Assembly: GCA_019351895.1 (NCBI GenBank)
Contig: JABBOH010000020.1
Coordinates: 16,152 to 80,151 of the forward strand
Origin: Pseudomonadota bacterium
GTDB taxonomy: Bacteria; Pseudomonadota; Alphaproteobacteria; Acetobacterales; Acetobacteraceae
Length of the DNA: 64,000 bases
Direction of reading: 5' to 3'
Shown here: positions 56,986 through 64,000 of the stretch, in pieces
Layout of the letters: each line of letters opens with the position of its first letter
How positions within the stretch are numbered: the stretch's first letter is position 1
Translations under genes and position numbers: made by a program
Notes under the pieces: model-generated
What the model was told of the DNA's origin: nothing
What the model saw: the letters and a program-made list of their open reading frames with translations, nothing else
Database searches by the model: none

Positions 56986-57351
56986 TCAGGCTGCTACACG
57001 TCGGATAGCGTCAACAAGCTTGACGGGATCGAACGGTTTGACGATCCATCCGGTTGCGCCCGCTGCCTTGGCTCGGCTTTTCTTTTCGGCATCCGCCTCG
57101 GTCGTGAGCACCAGCACTGGCATGGAGCGCCGCTCCACATCGCGCCGCACGGCCTCGATAAAGCCGAAACCGTCCAGGCGGGGCATGTTGATGTCGGTGA
57201 CCACCACGTCGGGCGTCTCCGTCTTCAACACCTCGAGCCCATCTATGCCGTCCTCCGCTTGCAGAACGCGGAAGCCGGCGGCAACGAGGGAGTGCTTCAA
57301 CATGTCGCGCATGGTGCGCGAGTCATCAACGGTCAGGACGGTCAGCGCCAC
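56986..57351 (-). CDS. cheY: Chemotaxis response regulator CheY (operon copy)
   Basis: 121 residues, receiver only. Acidic pocket in TVDDSRTMRD, phospho-acceptor Asp in VVTDINMPRLDG, Thr in LVLTTEAD, Lys in WIVKPFDP. Located between cheS and cheA, the position of cheY1 in the S. meliloti che1 operon. Likely to bind the flagellar switch or act as a phosphate sink. Confidence 0.93.
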   Translation of the reverse strand: MALTVLTVDDSRTMRDMLKHSLVAAGFRVLQAEDGIDGLEVLKTETPDVVVTDINMPRLDGFGFIEAVRRDVERRSMPVLVLTTEADAEKKSRAKAAGATGWIVKPFDPVKLVDAIRRVAA

Positions 57352-57355
57352 GGCC

Positions 57356-57667
57356 TCATTCCTCTCGATAGATCAGTGAAGGGGCGGCGACGCCGAAGGC
57401 GCCGAGCACAGTCTGAAGCTCTTGCGAAGGGTCGCCGAACAGGAAGGTTTGCCGATCGGCGGCCCAGGATGCCCGCGCCGCCAGCAATACCTGAAGGCAA
57501 AGTCCCCCAAGCCGCTCGACCTGGCTACCATCGACATTGATCGGCACTCCACGGCGCTCCAGAAATTGTTGCTGAAGCAAAGAGGCTGCCTTAAGATCCA
57601 GCACTGAGGGGAGTTGCAAAGTTTCGATGGGCCGTCTCCGGATTGGTCGGCCAGTGCGGCGCTGCAT
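57356..57667 (-). CDS. cheS: STAS-domain protein, CheS-like
   Basis: About 90 conserved residues of a STAS domain: SVLDLKAASLLQQQFLERR, VDGSQVERLGGLCLQVLLAA, LGAFGVAA. In S. meliloti a small STAS protein CheS occupies this same position and assists CheA in CheY1 dephosphorylation. The start is unclear: ATG at 57667 has no Shine-Dalgarno; an ATC at 57628 has GGAG at ideal spacing just before the conserved part; TTG at 57619 is a third option. 4 bp upstream of cheY. Confidence 0.7.
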   Translation of the reverse strand: MQRRTGRPIRRRPIETLQLPSVLDLKAASLLQQQFLERRGVPINVDGSQVERLGGLCLQVLLAARASWAADRQTFLFGDPSQELQTVLGAFGVAAPSLIYREE

Positions 57668-57893
57668 CTGGCAGTAATGGTGGTTCTTCCTGGCTCTATT
57701 CGGGATTGACCGCTGAAGTTTACCGGTCTTCGCCCTTGATAGAGTTATACTTGGGCGCTTCTTAACGAGTTCTGAATCATTAACCTGCGAGGAGCGGTTC
57801 TCTGATCGTGCGGCACGCGTCAGCCATGCTGTCGGATGAAGGAGCAGCCGGCGCGCGGCTGCCGCGGGAGGCGATCTCCTCAAGATCGCGCGG

Positions 57894-58265
57894 CTATTTC
57901 GTCGGCAGCAGTTGCTTGACGACGTACAGCAGCTGGTTCGGCTGTGGCGGCTTGTTCAGCCAACCGGATGCGCCCGCCGCCCGCGCCTCGTCCCGTTTCC
58001 GGCCGTCCGCGTCGCCGCTGAGCACGATAATCGGCGTGAACTTGGTGGCAGCCGATTTCCGCGCCTCCTTGATGAATTCTATGCCGTCCATCTCGGGCAT
58101 GTTTATATCCGTCAGGATCACTGTAGGCTTCAGGCCGTTGGTCAGTTCCGCGATCCCTTCCTTTCCGTTATTCGCCGTTGTGACCTCGTAGCCGGCCTTG
58201 GCCAGAATCTGCGCTAGATTCATCACCATGGCCGGCGAGTCATCCAGGATCAGTATCATCGCCAT
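57894..58265 (-). CDS. cheY: CheY-like response regulator (second copy)
   Basis: 123 residues, single receiver. LDDSPAMVMNLAQ, Asp in ILTDINMPEMDG, Ser in IVLSGDADGRKR, Lys in WLNKPPQPNQL. It lies 225 bp upstream of cheS in the same direction and may have its own promoter. It may correspond to the second CheY that in S. meliloti lies between cheB and cheD, a place that has no cheY here. Confidence 0.92.
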   Translation of the reverse strand: MAMILILDDSPAMVMNLAQILAKAGYEVTTANNGKEGIAELTNGLKPTVILTDINMPEMDGIEFIKEARKSAATKFTPIIVLSGDADGRKRDEARAAGASGWLNKPPQPNQLLYVVKQLLPTK

Positions 58266-58584
58266 TGTTTGGTGCCTCTTTGCCGCTGTTGTGAACCTTC
58301 AGGGCGGCAGCCGCTGATGGTAGGCTAGTTACAACATCATATCTTAACAATGATGTGCTGGATGAACTTGTTAATGGAGTGAGATGCGGGGGTGGTTCAG
58401 TGCCTCTACTAAGAAAGCACGAAGAGAAGCGAAAGAACGTTATACTTCCATCAATAAGAGGCGTGATAATTCATGAGAACGCGACGATCCGGACCGGCGT
58501 GTGCCTGCCAGGGGAAGCGTTAGCGGCCTGACACTCTGCGGCATTTTGCCGCCCACGAACTTTCTGCGGGAACGATCGGATACC
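58266..58584. promoter_or_regulatory. Divergent promoter region between cheY and fliM, with inverted repeat
   Basis: About 320 bp without a gene. It holds the perfect inverted repeat ACATCAT / ATGATGT at 58334-58356 with a 9-base spacer, inside AT-rich DNA. Both divergent promoters must lie here. I cannot identify a sigma factor or regulator. Confidence 0.45.
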
Positions 58585-59814
58585 ATGACGTTTATCGACG
58601 GATCACTCGACATCAGCTCGATCGACCTGATGGATTCGGCGCGAACCCCGCAGCTCAGATCCATCCTGATGGAGGGGCTCTCGGACCCCATCATGCGCAA
58701 GATCGCATTCTCCTTGTCCCAGCGCATGCGCTCGCCCGTCCAGGTGATGAGCTGCATCACGGGCGTGATCAGCCACGACTCGGCACTGTCGGCACTACCC
58801 GATCTCGTAATGGCCGGAATAGCAGATCTGACTCCGCTGCACGGCCGTATCATCATAGCCGTAGAAGGGGACCTCATCGGCGCTGTCGTCGACGCGATGT
58901 TCGGTGCCACGAGTCCAGACGATCTTATGCGGTCCGAGCTTTCGGTGATGGAGCAGCGTATCGGCAAGCAGATGATCGATCTCACCCTCCTGGGCCTGTC
59001 CGAGGTCCTGAGCAGCTTCATGCCGCTGACCTGGACGATCGTGCAGTATGAGACCTCGGTCGGTATGCTGGCGATCGCCGACAAGCAGGACTGGATGATC
59101 TCGACCACCGGTATCTTCGAGACGCCGCTGGGCATCGGTTCCATTCGTGTGATCGTTCCCTATTCTGCTTTCGAGCCGATCGAGGCGCGGGTGAATTCCC
59201 AAACCTGGCTGCTCGGGCATTCGCTGGTGGATCAACGCTGGGCAGCGACGATGGAGCGGCTCGCGGAGGCGACCCATGTCGATCTCCAATTTGATCTCGT
59301 GCGCGCCCATGTGCCGATCGGGCTTGTGGAGCGGATGCATGTCGGACAGGTGCTGCCCGTCATCATCCTGCCGCAGGCGATCGCCCTCGCTGGTGGCATC
59401 GACCTGTTCTATGCTGATTACGGGCAGAGTGACGGTTTCGTGTCCTGTCGCCCCGCATTGTCCGCATCTGGCGAAGGCTTAAACTCGAAATCCCCACGCG
59501 AGGGCGAACGGGCGTCGATGGCCGCCACGCCCAAGCGGGCGGGTGCGCCGGATTTAGCAGAGGCCGGCGGGGCCGGCGTCATTGATCGAGTGCTCGTGGG
59601 ACTCACGGTACGGTTGGGATGGACGAGCCTTTCGGTAGCGGCGCTGGCGGACCTCCGCATGGGTCAGGTGCTTCGGCTCGACCAAACGGTCGAAGACCCC
59701 CTTGTCATCTTCGTGGGCGGCCGCCTCCTGGGCTATAGCGAGGTTGTGGCGCTCCCGAGTCAGCGCTGGGGGATCAAAGTAACGGCCCTGTTCGACGACA
59801 TGGTAGAGGAATGA
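58585..59814 (+). CDS. fliM: Flagellar motor switch protein FliM-like with two SpoA-type domains
   Basis: 409 residues, longer than usual FliM (about 330-360). A FliM/CheC-like middle domain occupies about 30-215 (GLSDPIMRKIAFSLSQRM, IGKQMIDLTLLGLSEV), followed by a SpoA-like domain at about 218-292 and a more obvious FliN-type SpoA domain at 331-404 (LTVRLGWTSLSVAALADLRMGQVLRLDQ). The N-terminal CheY-binding helix of FliM is not recognisable. A FliM-FliN fusion or specialised switch protein is possible. Faces the che operon. Confidence 0.75.
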   Translation: MTFIDGSLDISSIDLMDSARTPQLRSILMEGLSDPIMRKIAFSLSQRMRSPVQVMSCITGVISHDSALSALPDLVMAGIADLTPLHGRIIIAVEGDLIGAVVDAMFGATSPDDLMRSELSVMEQRIGKQMIDLTLLGLSEVLSSFMPLTWTIVQYETSVGMLAIADKQDWMISTTGIFETPLGIGSIRVIVPYSAFEPIEARVNSQTWLLGHSLVDQRWAATMERLAEATHVDLQFDLVRAHVPIGLVERMHVGQVLPVIILPQAIALAGGIDLFYADYGQSDGFVSCRPALSASGEGLNSKSPREGERASMAATPKRAGAPDLAEAGGAGVIDRVLVGLTVRLGWTSLSVAALADLRMGQVLRLDQTVEDPLVIFVGGRLLGYSEVVALPSQRWGIKVTALFDDMVEE

Positions 59815-60011
59815 TCCCCTCAGTCACTGCCGTTCATTAACGCTACTTTGGCAGAAAGGCGCGGCGTTGCTGCGCGGTACGAAAGCGCGGATGTGGAGGC
59901 AAGAGTGTTCAGCCGATGGCAACACGCGCTGCCATGGTCGGTCACGATCAGCTTCATGATTTTCTCGCCGCTGGAAATTGGGGCGATCAGGTAGGCTGGC
60001 TCGTAGTCGAC

Positions 60012-60043
60012 TGTCGCTGCCGAAGTGTCGCTGCCGAAGTGTC
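60012..60043. repeat. Short tandem repeat, 14-bp unit
   Basis: TGTCGCTGCCGAAG occurs twice in tandem (60012-60025, 60026-60039) followed by a partial third TGTC. It lies in the non-coding 59815-60041 stretch between fliM and the next gene; otherwise that stretch shows no gene I can support. Confidence 0.8.
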
Positions 60044-60209
60044 ACCGGCTAGGGGCGAATGGCAGAGGGTGACGTCGTGGCACGGCACCAAAAGCCGGCT
60101 TACGTGACCAGCGGATGCGAGCCTGAAGCTGCTCGCGGCAAGCGTAAAAATCCAATAGATCTGCGGGCAGGCGCAGCAGCAGATCAAGGACGAACTTGGC
60201 CTCGGTCAT
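60042..60209 (-). CDS. Small hypothetical protein coupled to flagellar operon
   Basis: 55 codons from an ATG at 60209 that overlaps the preceding stop as ATGA, the same coupling used by the other genes of this flagellar run. The sequence starts MTEAKFVLDLLLRLPADLLD, then becomes basic. I do not recognise a family. The coupling is the main evidence that it is real; it could be the degraded end of a gene. Confidence 0.4.
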   Translation of the reverse strand: MTEAKFVLDLLLRLPADLLDFYACREQLQARIRWSRKPAFGAVPRRHPLPFAPSR

Positions 60210-60733
60210 GCTTCGGCCAGCAGCCGTCCGCTGCCGGCCATGCCGAGCGCATGCAGGGTGCGGAGCGAGGCGGTAAGTCCACGGCTGAGGCCCTCTGCGC
60301 GCCGATGATAGGCGGCATTCCGCTTGGCAAATCGCTTGAGGTCGGCACTGAGGCACTCGGCGGCGGCGGCGGTCGCCTGATCGGCATGACACAGCCGAGT
60401 GGATGCAGCCTGCAGGCGAGGCGTGCCCAGATTGTCCAGCGCCGTGCAGATTTCGTGGAACAGGGGTTGCGCGGTCGAAAGCGATAGCTCGACAACCCGC
60501 GCGGCGTCCGCGATGGCCGGTGGGCGTCCGGTCACCAGGAGTTCATCCAGCATCTGCAGACAGGCGCCCAAGGCGCCGATCCGGTCAACGCCCTCAAGCA
60601 GCAGGCGGCCGAGTTCCATCAATTCAAGCGAGGTCAGTTCGGGCGTTAGTTCCGGCGCGAGTAGCGCATTTTCGCCGGCTATGTGGCCGACGATAGAGGA
60701 AGCGGCAGAATTTGTTGGGGAGACCGTTGTCAT
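60206..60733 (-). CDS. FlgN-like flagellar chaperone candidate
   Basis: 175 residues, predicted mostly helical, starting MTTVSPTNSAASSIVG. The middle LGRLLLEGVDRIGALGACLQMLDELL and the C-terminal FAKRNAAYHRRAEGLSRGLTASLRTL resemble FlgN in layout. It follows flgM with a 4-bp overlap, the usual FlgM-FlgN neighbourhood. FlgN would chaperone the hook-filament junction proteins FlgK and FlgL. Similarity is weak, so the name is tentative. Confidence 0.5.
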   Translation of the reverse strand: MTTVSPTNSAASSIVGHIAGENALLAPELTPELTSLELMELGRLLLEGVDRIGALGACLQMLDELLVTGRPPAIADAARVVELSLSTAQPLFHEICTALDNLGTPRLQAASTRLCHADQATAAAAECLSADLKRFAKRNAAYHRRAEGLSRGLTASLRTLHALGMAGSGRLLAEA

Positions 60734-61047
60734 CGCTTGACTGTCGACAAGCCGGCGACGATCGCGCTCGCGAGCTTATCAGCCGGCACGTGATAGCTGC
60801 CGCTGGCGATCGCCGCCCGCAACGACTGAACGGAATTGTGATCCACCCCCCCGGCGGATCGCGCGGCATCCAGCAACGCGGCTGAGGCGTGCGCACCCGC
60901 CGTCAGCGTCACCGCCTCGACCGGCGATTGGGCCGCTGGGCCTGCGGAGGCTGCAGCCTGCGGCTTGCCCGGCAGTTTAGGGCCAGCCGGACTTGTCGAG
61001 ACCGTGAGGTCCTGGGTCTGAGAGTAGGAGCTGATTGGACTTGTCAT
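60730..61047 (-). CDS. flgM: Anti-sigma-28 factor FlgM
   Basis: 105 residues. The N-terminal half is disordered and Pro/Ala-rich; the C-terminal ALLDAARSAGGVDHNSVQSLRAAIASGSYHVPADKLASAIV is the FlgM signature (helix then I-x-x-G-x-Y). It holds sigma-28 (FliA) inactive until the hook is complete, then is exported. 4-bp overlaps with fliS upstream and the flgN-like gene downstream. Confidence 0.85.
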   Translation of the reverse strand: MTSPISSYSQTQDLTVSTSPAGPKLPGKPQAAASAGPAAQSPVEAVTLTAGAHASAALLDAARSAGGVDHNSVQSLRAAIASGSYHVPADKLASAIVAGLSTVKR

Positions 61048-61424
61048 CGTATTTCCGTCGCCATTTCGCTAAGCTTAAGGAATTGTCGATCGAGAGTCCG
61101 CAGGGCGTCATCGAAATCATCAAGCGCGCTGCAGTCATCCTCAACGTTTGCTTTCAAAAGCGAAAGCCGCAGCGCATCATAGACGCAAAGCATGATTTCC
61201 CCGATTGGGTTTTCCGTCCCGCTGTCCACAATGCCCGTCATGATGGTCAGCAATTTATCGGCTCGGCTGATCATATCAGCCTTCACGAATGAATCACCAG
61301 CCTCAATTGCAGCCTTTGCACGATGTCCATAGAGCCGTAGGCCACGCCAGCCGGGCCGTAACCAATCCAGGCTGGCTTCGCCGTCGAACATGGTAGCGCG
61401 ATACAGAAATGATGTGTCGTTCAT
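61044..61424 (-). CDS. fliS: Flagellin export chaperone FliS
   Basis: 126 residues. LRLYGHRAKAAIEAGDSFVKADMISRADKLLTIMTGIVD and the short helical end are FliS-like. It binds the flagellin C-terminus in the cytoplasm. 3 bp after fliD, overlapping flgM by 4 bp. Confidence 0.85.
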   Translation of the reverse strand: MNDTSFLYRATMFDGEASLDWLRPGWRGLRLYGHRAKAAIEAGDSFVKADMISRADKLLTIMTGIVDSGTENPIGEIMLCVYDALRLSLLKANVEDDCSALDDFDDALRTLDRQFLKLSEMATEIR

Positions 61425-61427
61425 GCA

Positions 61428-62810
61428 CTAGCCCTTCTTCGAGCCCGATCCCGTGTTGGTGAAGATGCTGAGGTAGGCCTGCGTGGTTTGCGCGGAAGTG
61501 GCCATCGACTCTGCGATCGAATACTCTTGAACAAGAATCTGCAGCTGCTCGTTATTGAATTTGCTTAGTTGAGCGACTTGCTTGTTCACTGACGAGATCT
61601 GGGATGTGAGGGAGCTTGTCTGCGCCACGATCGTACCTCCCACAGTGTTGCCACTGCCGAGAGTCGAGCTGGCAGTGCTCTTGAGCGTGTTGTAGATCGA
61701 AGCGACGAGCTTCTGGACGGCTCCGGGGTTGCCCGCAAAGGCGGAATTGAAGGTCGAGGCATCGAACGAAACGGCGCCGGTGCTGGTGACCGTGAGGCCG
61801 ATCGTGTTCGATGTCACGCCGCTCGCCGCCGCCCCGCTTACAGCGGTCAGCAGTTGGCTCTGCAGGTTCGTCGCCGTGAAATTGCCGATGAGCGGCCCCA
61901 CCTGGGTCGACGTGGCGCTGGCCGCATTGGCCGAGGATGCCGGGACATACCTCGTCTGTGCCGCAATGCTCGCAATTGCCGCGCTCAGCGTACTGGCGAC
62001 GGAGGAGACGGCGGAGGTCAGTGCCGCGGGCGAGTTGCTGACCTTGATCGTGGTCCCGGTGCTGCTGCTGGGGGAGGATGCGGCGAGATTGATGGTAAGG
62101 CCTGAGACCGCGCTGCTGACCGTGTTGCTGGAATGAGAGACAGGAACGCCGTTGATCTTGAGTGTCGCATTCTTCGCGGAGGAAGTACTGGTGAACGAGC
62201 CAGCGGCAGACGGTGTATACGCAAAGTTGGAGAGGCCGCCGATGCCCTTCAGGGTGAAGGCCTGGGAACTGCCGGTCGCACCGCTCTGCAGGACGAGACG
62301 CGCGCCTCCCTGAGTGTTGACGACGCTGGCCTGGACACCACCGGCGATCTTGTTGATCGCCGCCGCTATGCCGCCCACGGTTCGGCTCCCGGAGGCGACA
62401 GTGACGGTCTCCGTCTTGCCGTTCTGCGTGAAGACGAGGGAGCCTGCGCCGCTGCCGACCTTAGCGGCGCTGCCGTAGACGCCGGAGTAGATCGCCTGCG
62501 CCTTCGCGAGCTTGACATCGGTGACGCTATAGACGCCGACAGCCGCGCTGTTCGCGGCGGTGGCGGTGGCGACGCCACTGCTGGTGGAGTTCACCGACCG
62601 GCTGGCGAGCGCCGTGATGTTGCTGAGGCCTGAGAGGGCGCCGGAGAGCGACGATACCGCGCCCTTGATGGTGCCCCAGGCGGAAATATCGGCTTTCTCG
62701 GTAGCTTGCTGGGTTTGCAGCAGCGTGATCGGCGCCTGCAGGCGCGCCTGGACCGTCGCGATTTCGCTTTTGATCTGGGCGGAGCCGAGTGAGCTGACTG
62801 TGCCGGACAT
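61428..62810 (-). CDS. fliD: Flagellar filament cap protein FliD
   Basis: 460 residues, Ser/Thr/Ala-rich as in many cap proteins. N-terminal helix QIKSEIATVQARLQAPITLLQTQQ and C-terminal helical SQISSVNKQVAQLSKFNNEQLQILVQEYSIAESMATSAQTTQAYL match FliD ends; the middle holds repeated beta-rich segments. It caps and extends the filament. 68 bp after the flagellin gene, followed by fliS. Confidence 0.88.
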   Translation of the reverse strand: MSGTVSSLGSAQIKSEIATVQARLQAPITLLQTQQATEKADISAWGTIKGAVSSLSGALSGLSNITALASRSVNSTSSGVATATAANSAAVGVYSVTDVKLAKAQAIYSGVYGSAAKVGSGAGSLVFTQNGKTETVTVASGSRTVGGIAAAINKIAGGVQASVVNTQGGARLVLQSGATGSSQAFTLKGIGGLSNFAYTPSAAGSFTSTSSAKNATLKINGVPVSHSSNTVSSAVSGLTINLAASSPSSSTGTTIKVSNSPAALTSAVSSVASTLSAAIASIAAQTRYVPASSANAASATSTQVGPLIGNFTATNLQSQLLTAVSGAAASGVTSNTIGLTVTSTGAVSFDASTFNSAFAGNPGAVQKLVASIYNTLKSTASSTLGSGNTVGGTIVAQTSSLTSQISSVNKQVAQLSKFNNEQLQILVQEYSIAESMATSAQTTQAYLSIFTNTGSGSKKG

Positions 62811-62878
62811 GAAAGCACCTGGTGGTTAAGAGGAGGTTTCGGCCGGTGGCACGAGCGCCGCCGGCCGAATGGGCGTGG

Positions 62879-64000
62879 TTAAGGCAGCAGGGACAGGTAG
62901 GACTGCTGGAGGGTCGTGGAGCTCTTCAGTGCCGCCACGCCCGCCTGCGCCTGAATCTGCGACTGGGTGAGGCGGTTGCTGACCTGCGGAATATTTGCAT
63001 CCTGCACAACACCCAAAGCGCTCGTTACGTTCTGACTGCTGGTATTGAGGTTGTTGATGTTGGCAGAAAGCCGCTGCTGTACGGCACCGAGCTGGCCACC
63101 CTGGTTGTTCAGGCCCTGCAGCGCGAACTTCACCACGTTGATGGCGGTGTTGGCGCCGGATGCGGTGGAGACGTTGATCTGCGACAGTGAAGTGAGTGTC
63201 GAGCTTTTGGCGAGCCCGATGTGCGAGCCGCTAGCCACACTGAATGCTGCACTGGACTGCAACTGCACCTTGCCCTGCACAACGCCGCTGGCATTGGTCG
63301 AGCTCAGAGTCGCTGCCGTGACGCCGCTCGCCGACGAGGTGAGGCTGCCGTGTGTCACGCCGGTGAACGAGATGTTCTTGCCATTCGCCTGGGTCAGCGT
63401 GACCTTGCTGCCGCTGGTGTTCAGGGTGGCCGAGATCCCCGTAGAACCCGTCTGCCCGTTGATCTGAGCGGCGAGCGCCGAGACGTTCGCGGCGTTGATG
63501 GTCTGCGCGGTCCCGCTGCCCTGGATCTTGAAGTCGAAGCCGCTGCCTGCAGTGGCGTTCGCTGCCTTCAGCGTGACAGAGGTCACCGCCTGAGCCGTTA
63601 CGCCCGTGGTGCCAGCGTTGTTGTTCACCTTGGTGGCGAGCGACGCGGCGGAGGCCTGGTGGCTGAAGCCGCTGATCGTGGCCGTGTTGCCATTCGCGCC
63701 GGTGTAGCTGAATTTGCCGGTGGTGATCGTCGTGGTGCCGCTGGCGGCGGTGAAGGCGCCGGCGGTGCCGATAGCCGAGGCAGTGCTGCCGGCCTTCGGT
63801 GTGTCGAGCGTCCCGAGGCTGAGAACGCCGTTGAGACCGCCTTTGGAGCCATAGGTCCTGCTGGTGGCAGAGCCGGTCGACTGGTTCAGGCCAAGCGTGT
63901 TCGCGCTGGTGTTTTGGATGGAGAGGCTGAGCGTCTGTCCCTCATTGGCGCCAACCTGGAACTGGACGCCTGTGAACGTCCCATTGAGCAGTCCGATGTT
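62879..64000 (-). CDS. fliC: Flagellin (N-terminus beyond window)
   Basis: The frame is open to the window edge, giving 373 C-terminal residues. FQVGANEGQTLSLSI marks the central flagellin core, and the C-terminal helix has NVVKFALQGLNNQGGQLGAVQQRLSANINNL, then NRLTQSQIQAQAGVAALKSSTTLQQSYLSLLP-like D0 domain. Only the start lies beyond position 64000. First gene of the fliC-fliD-fliS run visible here. Confidence 0.92.
   Translation of the reverse strand, partial: NIGLLNGTFTGVQFQVGANEGQTLSLSIQNTSANTLGLNQSTGSATSRTYGSKGGLNGVLSLGTLDTPKAGSTASAIGTAGAFTAASGTTTITTGKFSYTGANGNTATISGFSHQASAASLATKVNNNAGTTGVTAQAVTSVTLKAANATAGSGFDFKIQGSGTAQTINAANVSALAAQINGQTGSTGISATLNTSGSKVTLTQANGKNISFTGVTHGSLTSSASGVTAATLSSTNASGVVQGKVQLQSSAAFSVASGSHIGLAKSSTLTSLSQINVSTASGANTAINVVKFALQGLNNQGGQLGAVQQRLSANINNLNTSSQNVTSALGVVQDANIPQVSNRLTQSQIQAQAGVAALKSSTTLQQSYLSLLP

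Noticed and set aside
59815..60041. Possible transposon remnant marked by the 14-bp tandem repeat
   Set aside because: No terminal inverted repeats or transposase similarity nearby; only a short tandem duplication.

Overview
The window is GC-rich, gene-dense chromosomal DNA from an alphaproteobacterium. The support is an AddAB pair in place of RecBCD, the tsaE-murU-addB-addA neighbourhood with trxA close by, a DUF2852 protein, and a chemotaxis operon laid out like che1 of Sinorhizobium meliloti. A FliD-FliS-FlgM flagellar module is also present, which many rhizobia lack, so I do not name an order or genus. I saw no rRNA, tRNA, CRISPR array, insertion sequence or prophage. Many genes are coupled by 4-bp ATGA, GTGA or TTGA overlaps.

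Layout. (1) 1-1819: end of a branched-chain amino acid ABC transporter (livG partial, livF) and a YaiI/DUF188 gene. (2) 1834-7537: a diguanylate cyclase, then a four-gene operon resembling the rhizopine mocDEF/mocC monooxygenase genes, facing a divergent LacI-type regulator. (3) 7552-18398: thioesterase, thioredoxin, a GT9-like gene, addA, addB, murU, tsaE, a TrxR-like ferredoxin-NADP reductase and a 51-residue hydrophobic protein. (4) 18492-23255: the SpoVR, YeaH and PrkA (YeaG) stress trio. (5) 23529-28826: fucU, DUF1275, psiE, a MetX-like hydrolase, a DUF892 ferritin-like protein and two tandem SYLF proteins.

(6) 29092-39133: a nearly complete phosphonate (C-P lyase) locus. phnGHIJKLMN runs on the minus strand, a second phnM is divergent, and phnDCE encodes the uptake system. 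The phnG/phnM2 gap and the phnD upstream region carry an identical 15-bp palindromic element, so one regulator, not encoded here, probably controls the whole locus. (7) 39180-50851: TMEM175-like channel, GAF protein, chemoreceptor, YbaK, an HpbD-like enolase-superfamily enzyme, thiC behind a TPP riboswitch, lactate permease, a TetR regulator, DUF2852 and an alpha/beta hydrolase.

(8) 50907-64000: chemotaxis and flagellum. cheY, cheS (STAS), cheY, cheA, cheW, cheR, cheB, cheD, a CheT/CheZ-like gene with a DxxxQ motif and a second cheW lie on the minus strand. They face a FliM-type gene with two SpoA-like domains. A coupled run of fliD, fliS, flgM, an flgN-like gene and a 55-codon ORF follows, and the window ends inside a flagellin gene.

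Most interesting points: the shared phn operator, the CheT-like putative phosphatase, the tandem-SpoA FliM, the moc-like operon with an atypical regulator, and murU directly joined to tsaE without amgK.
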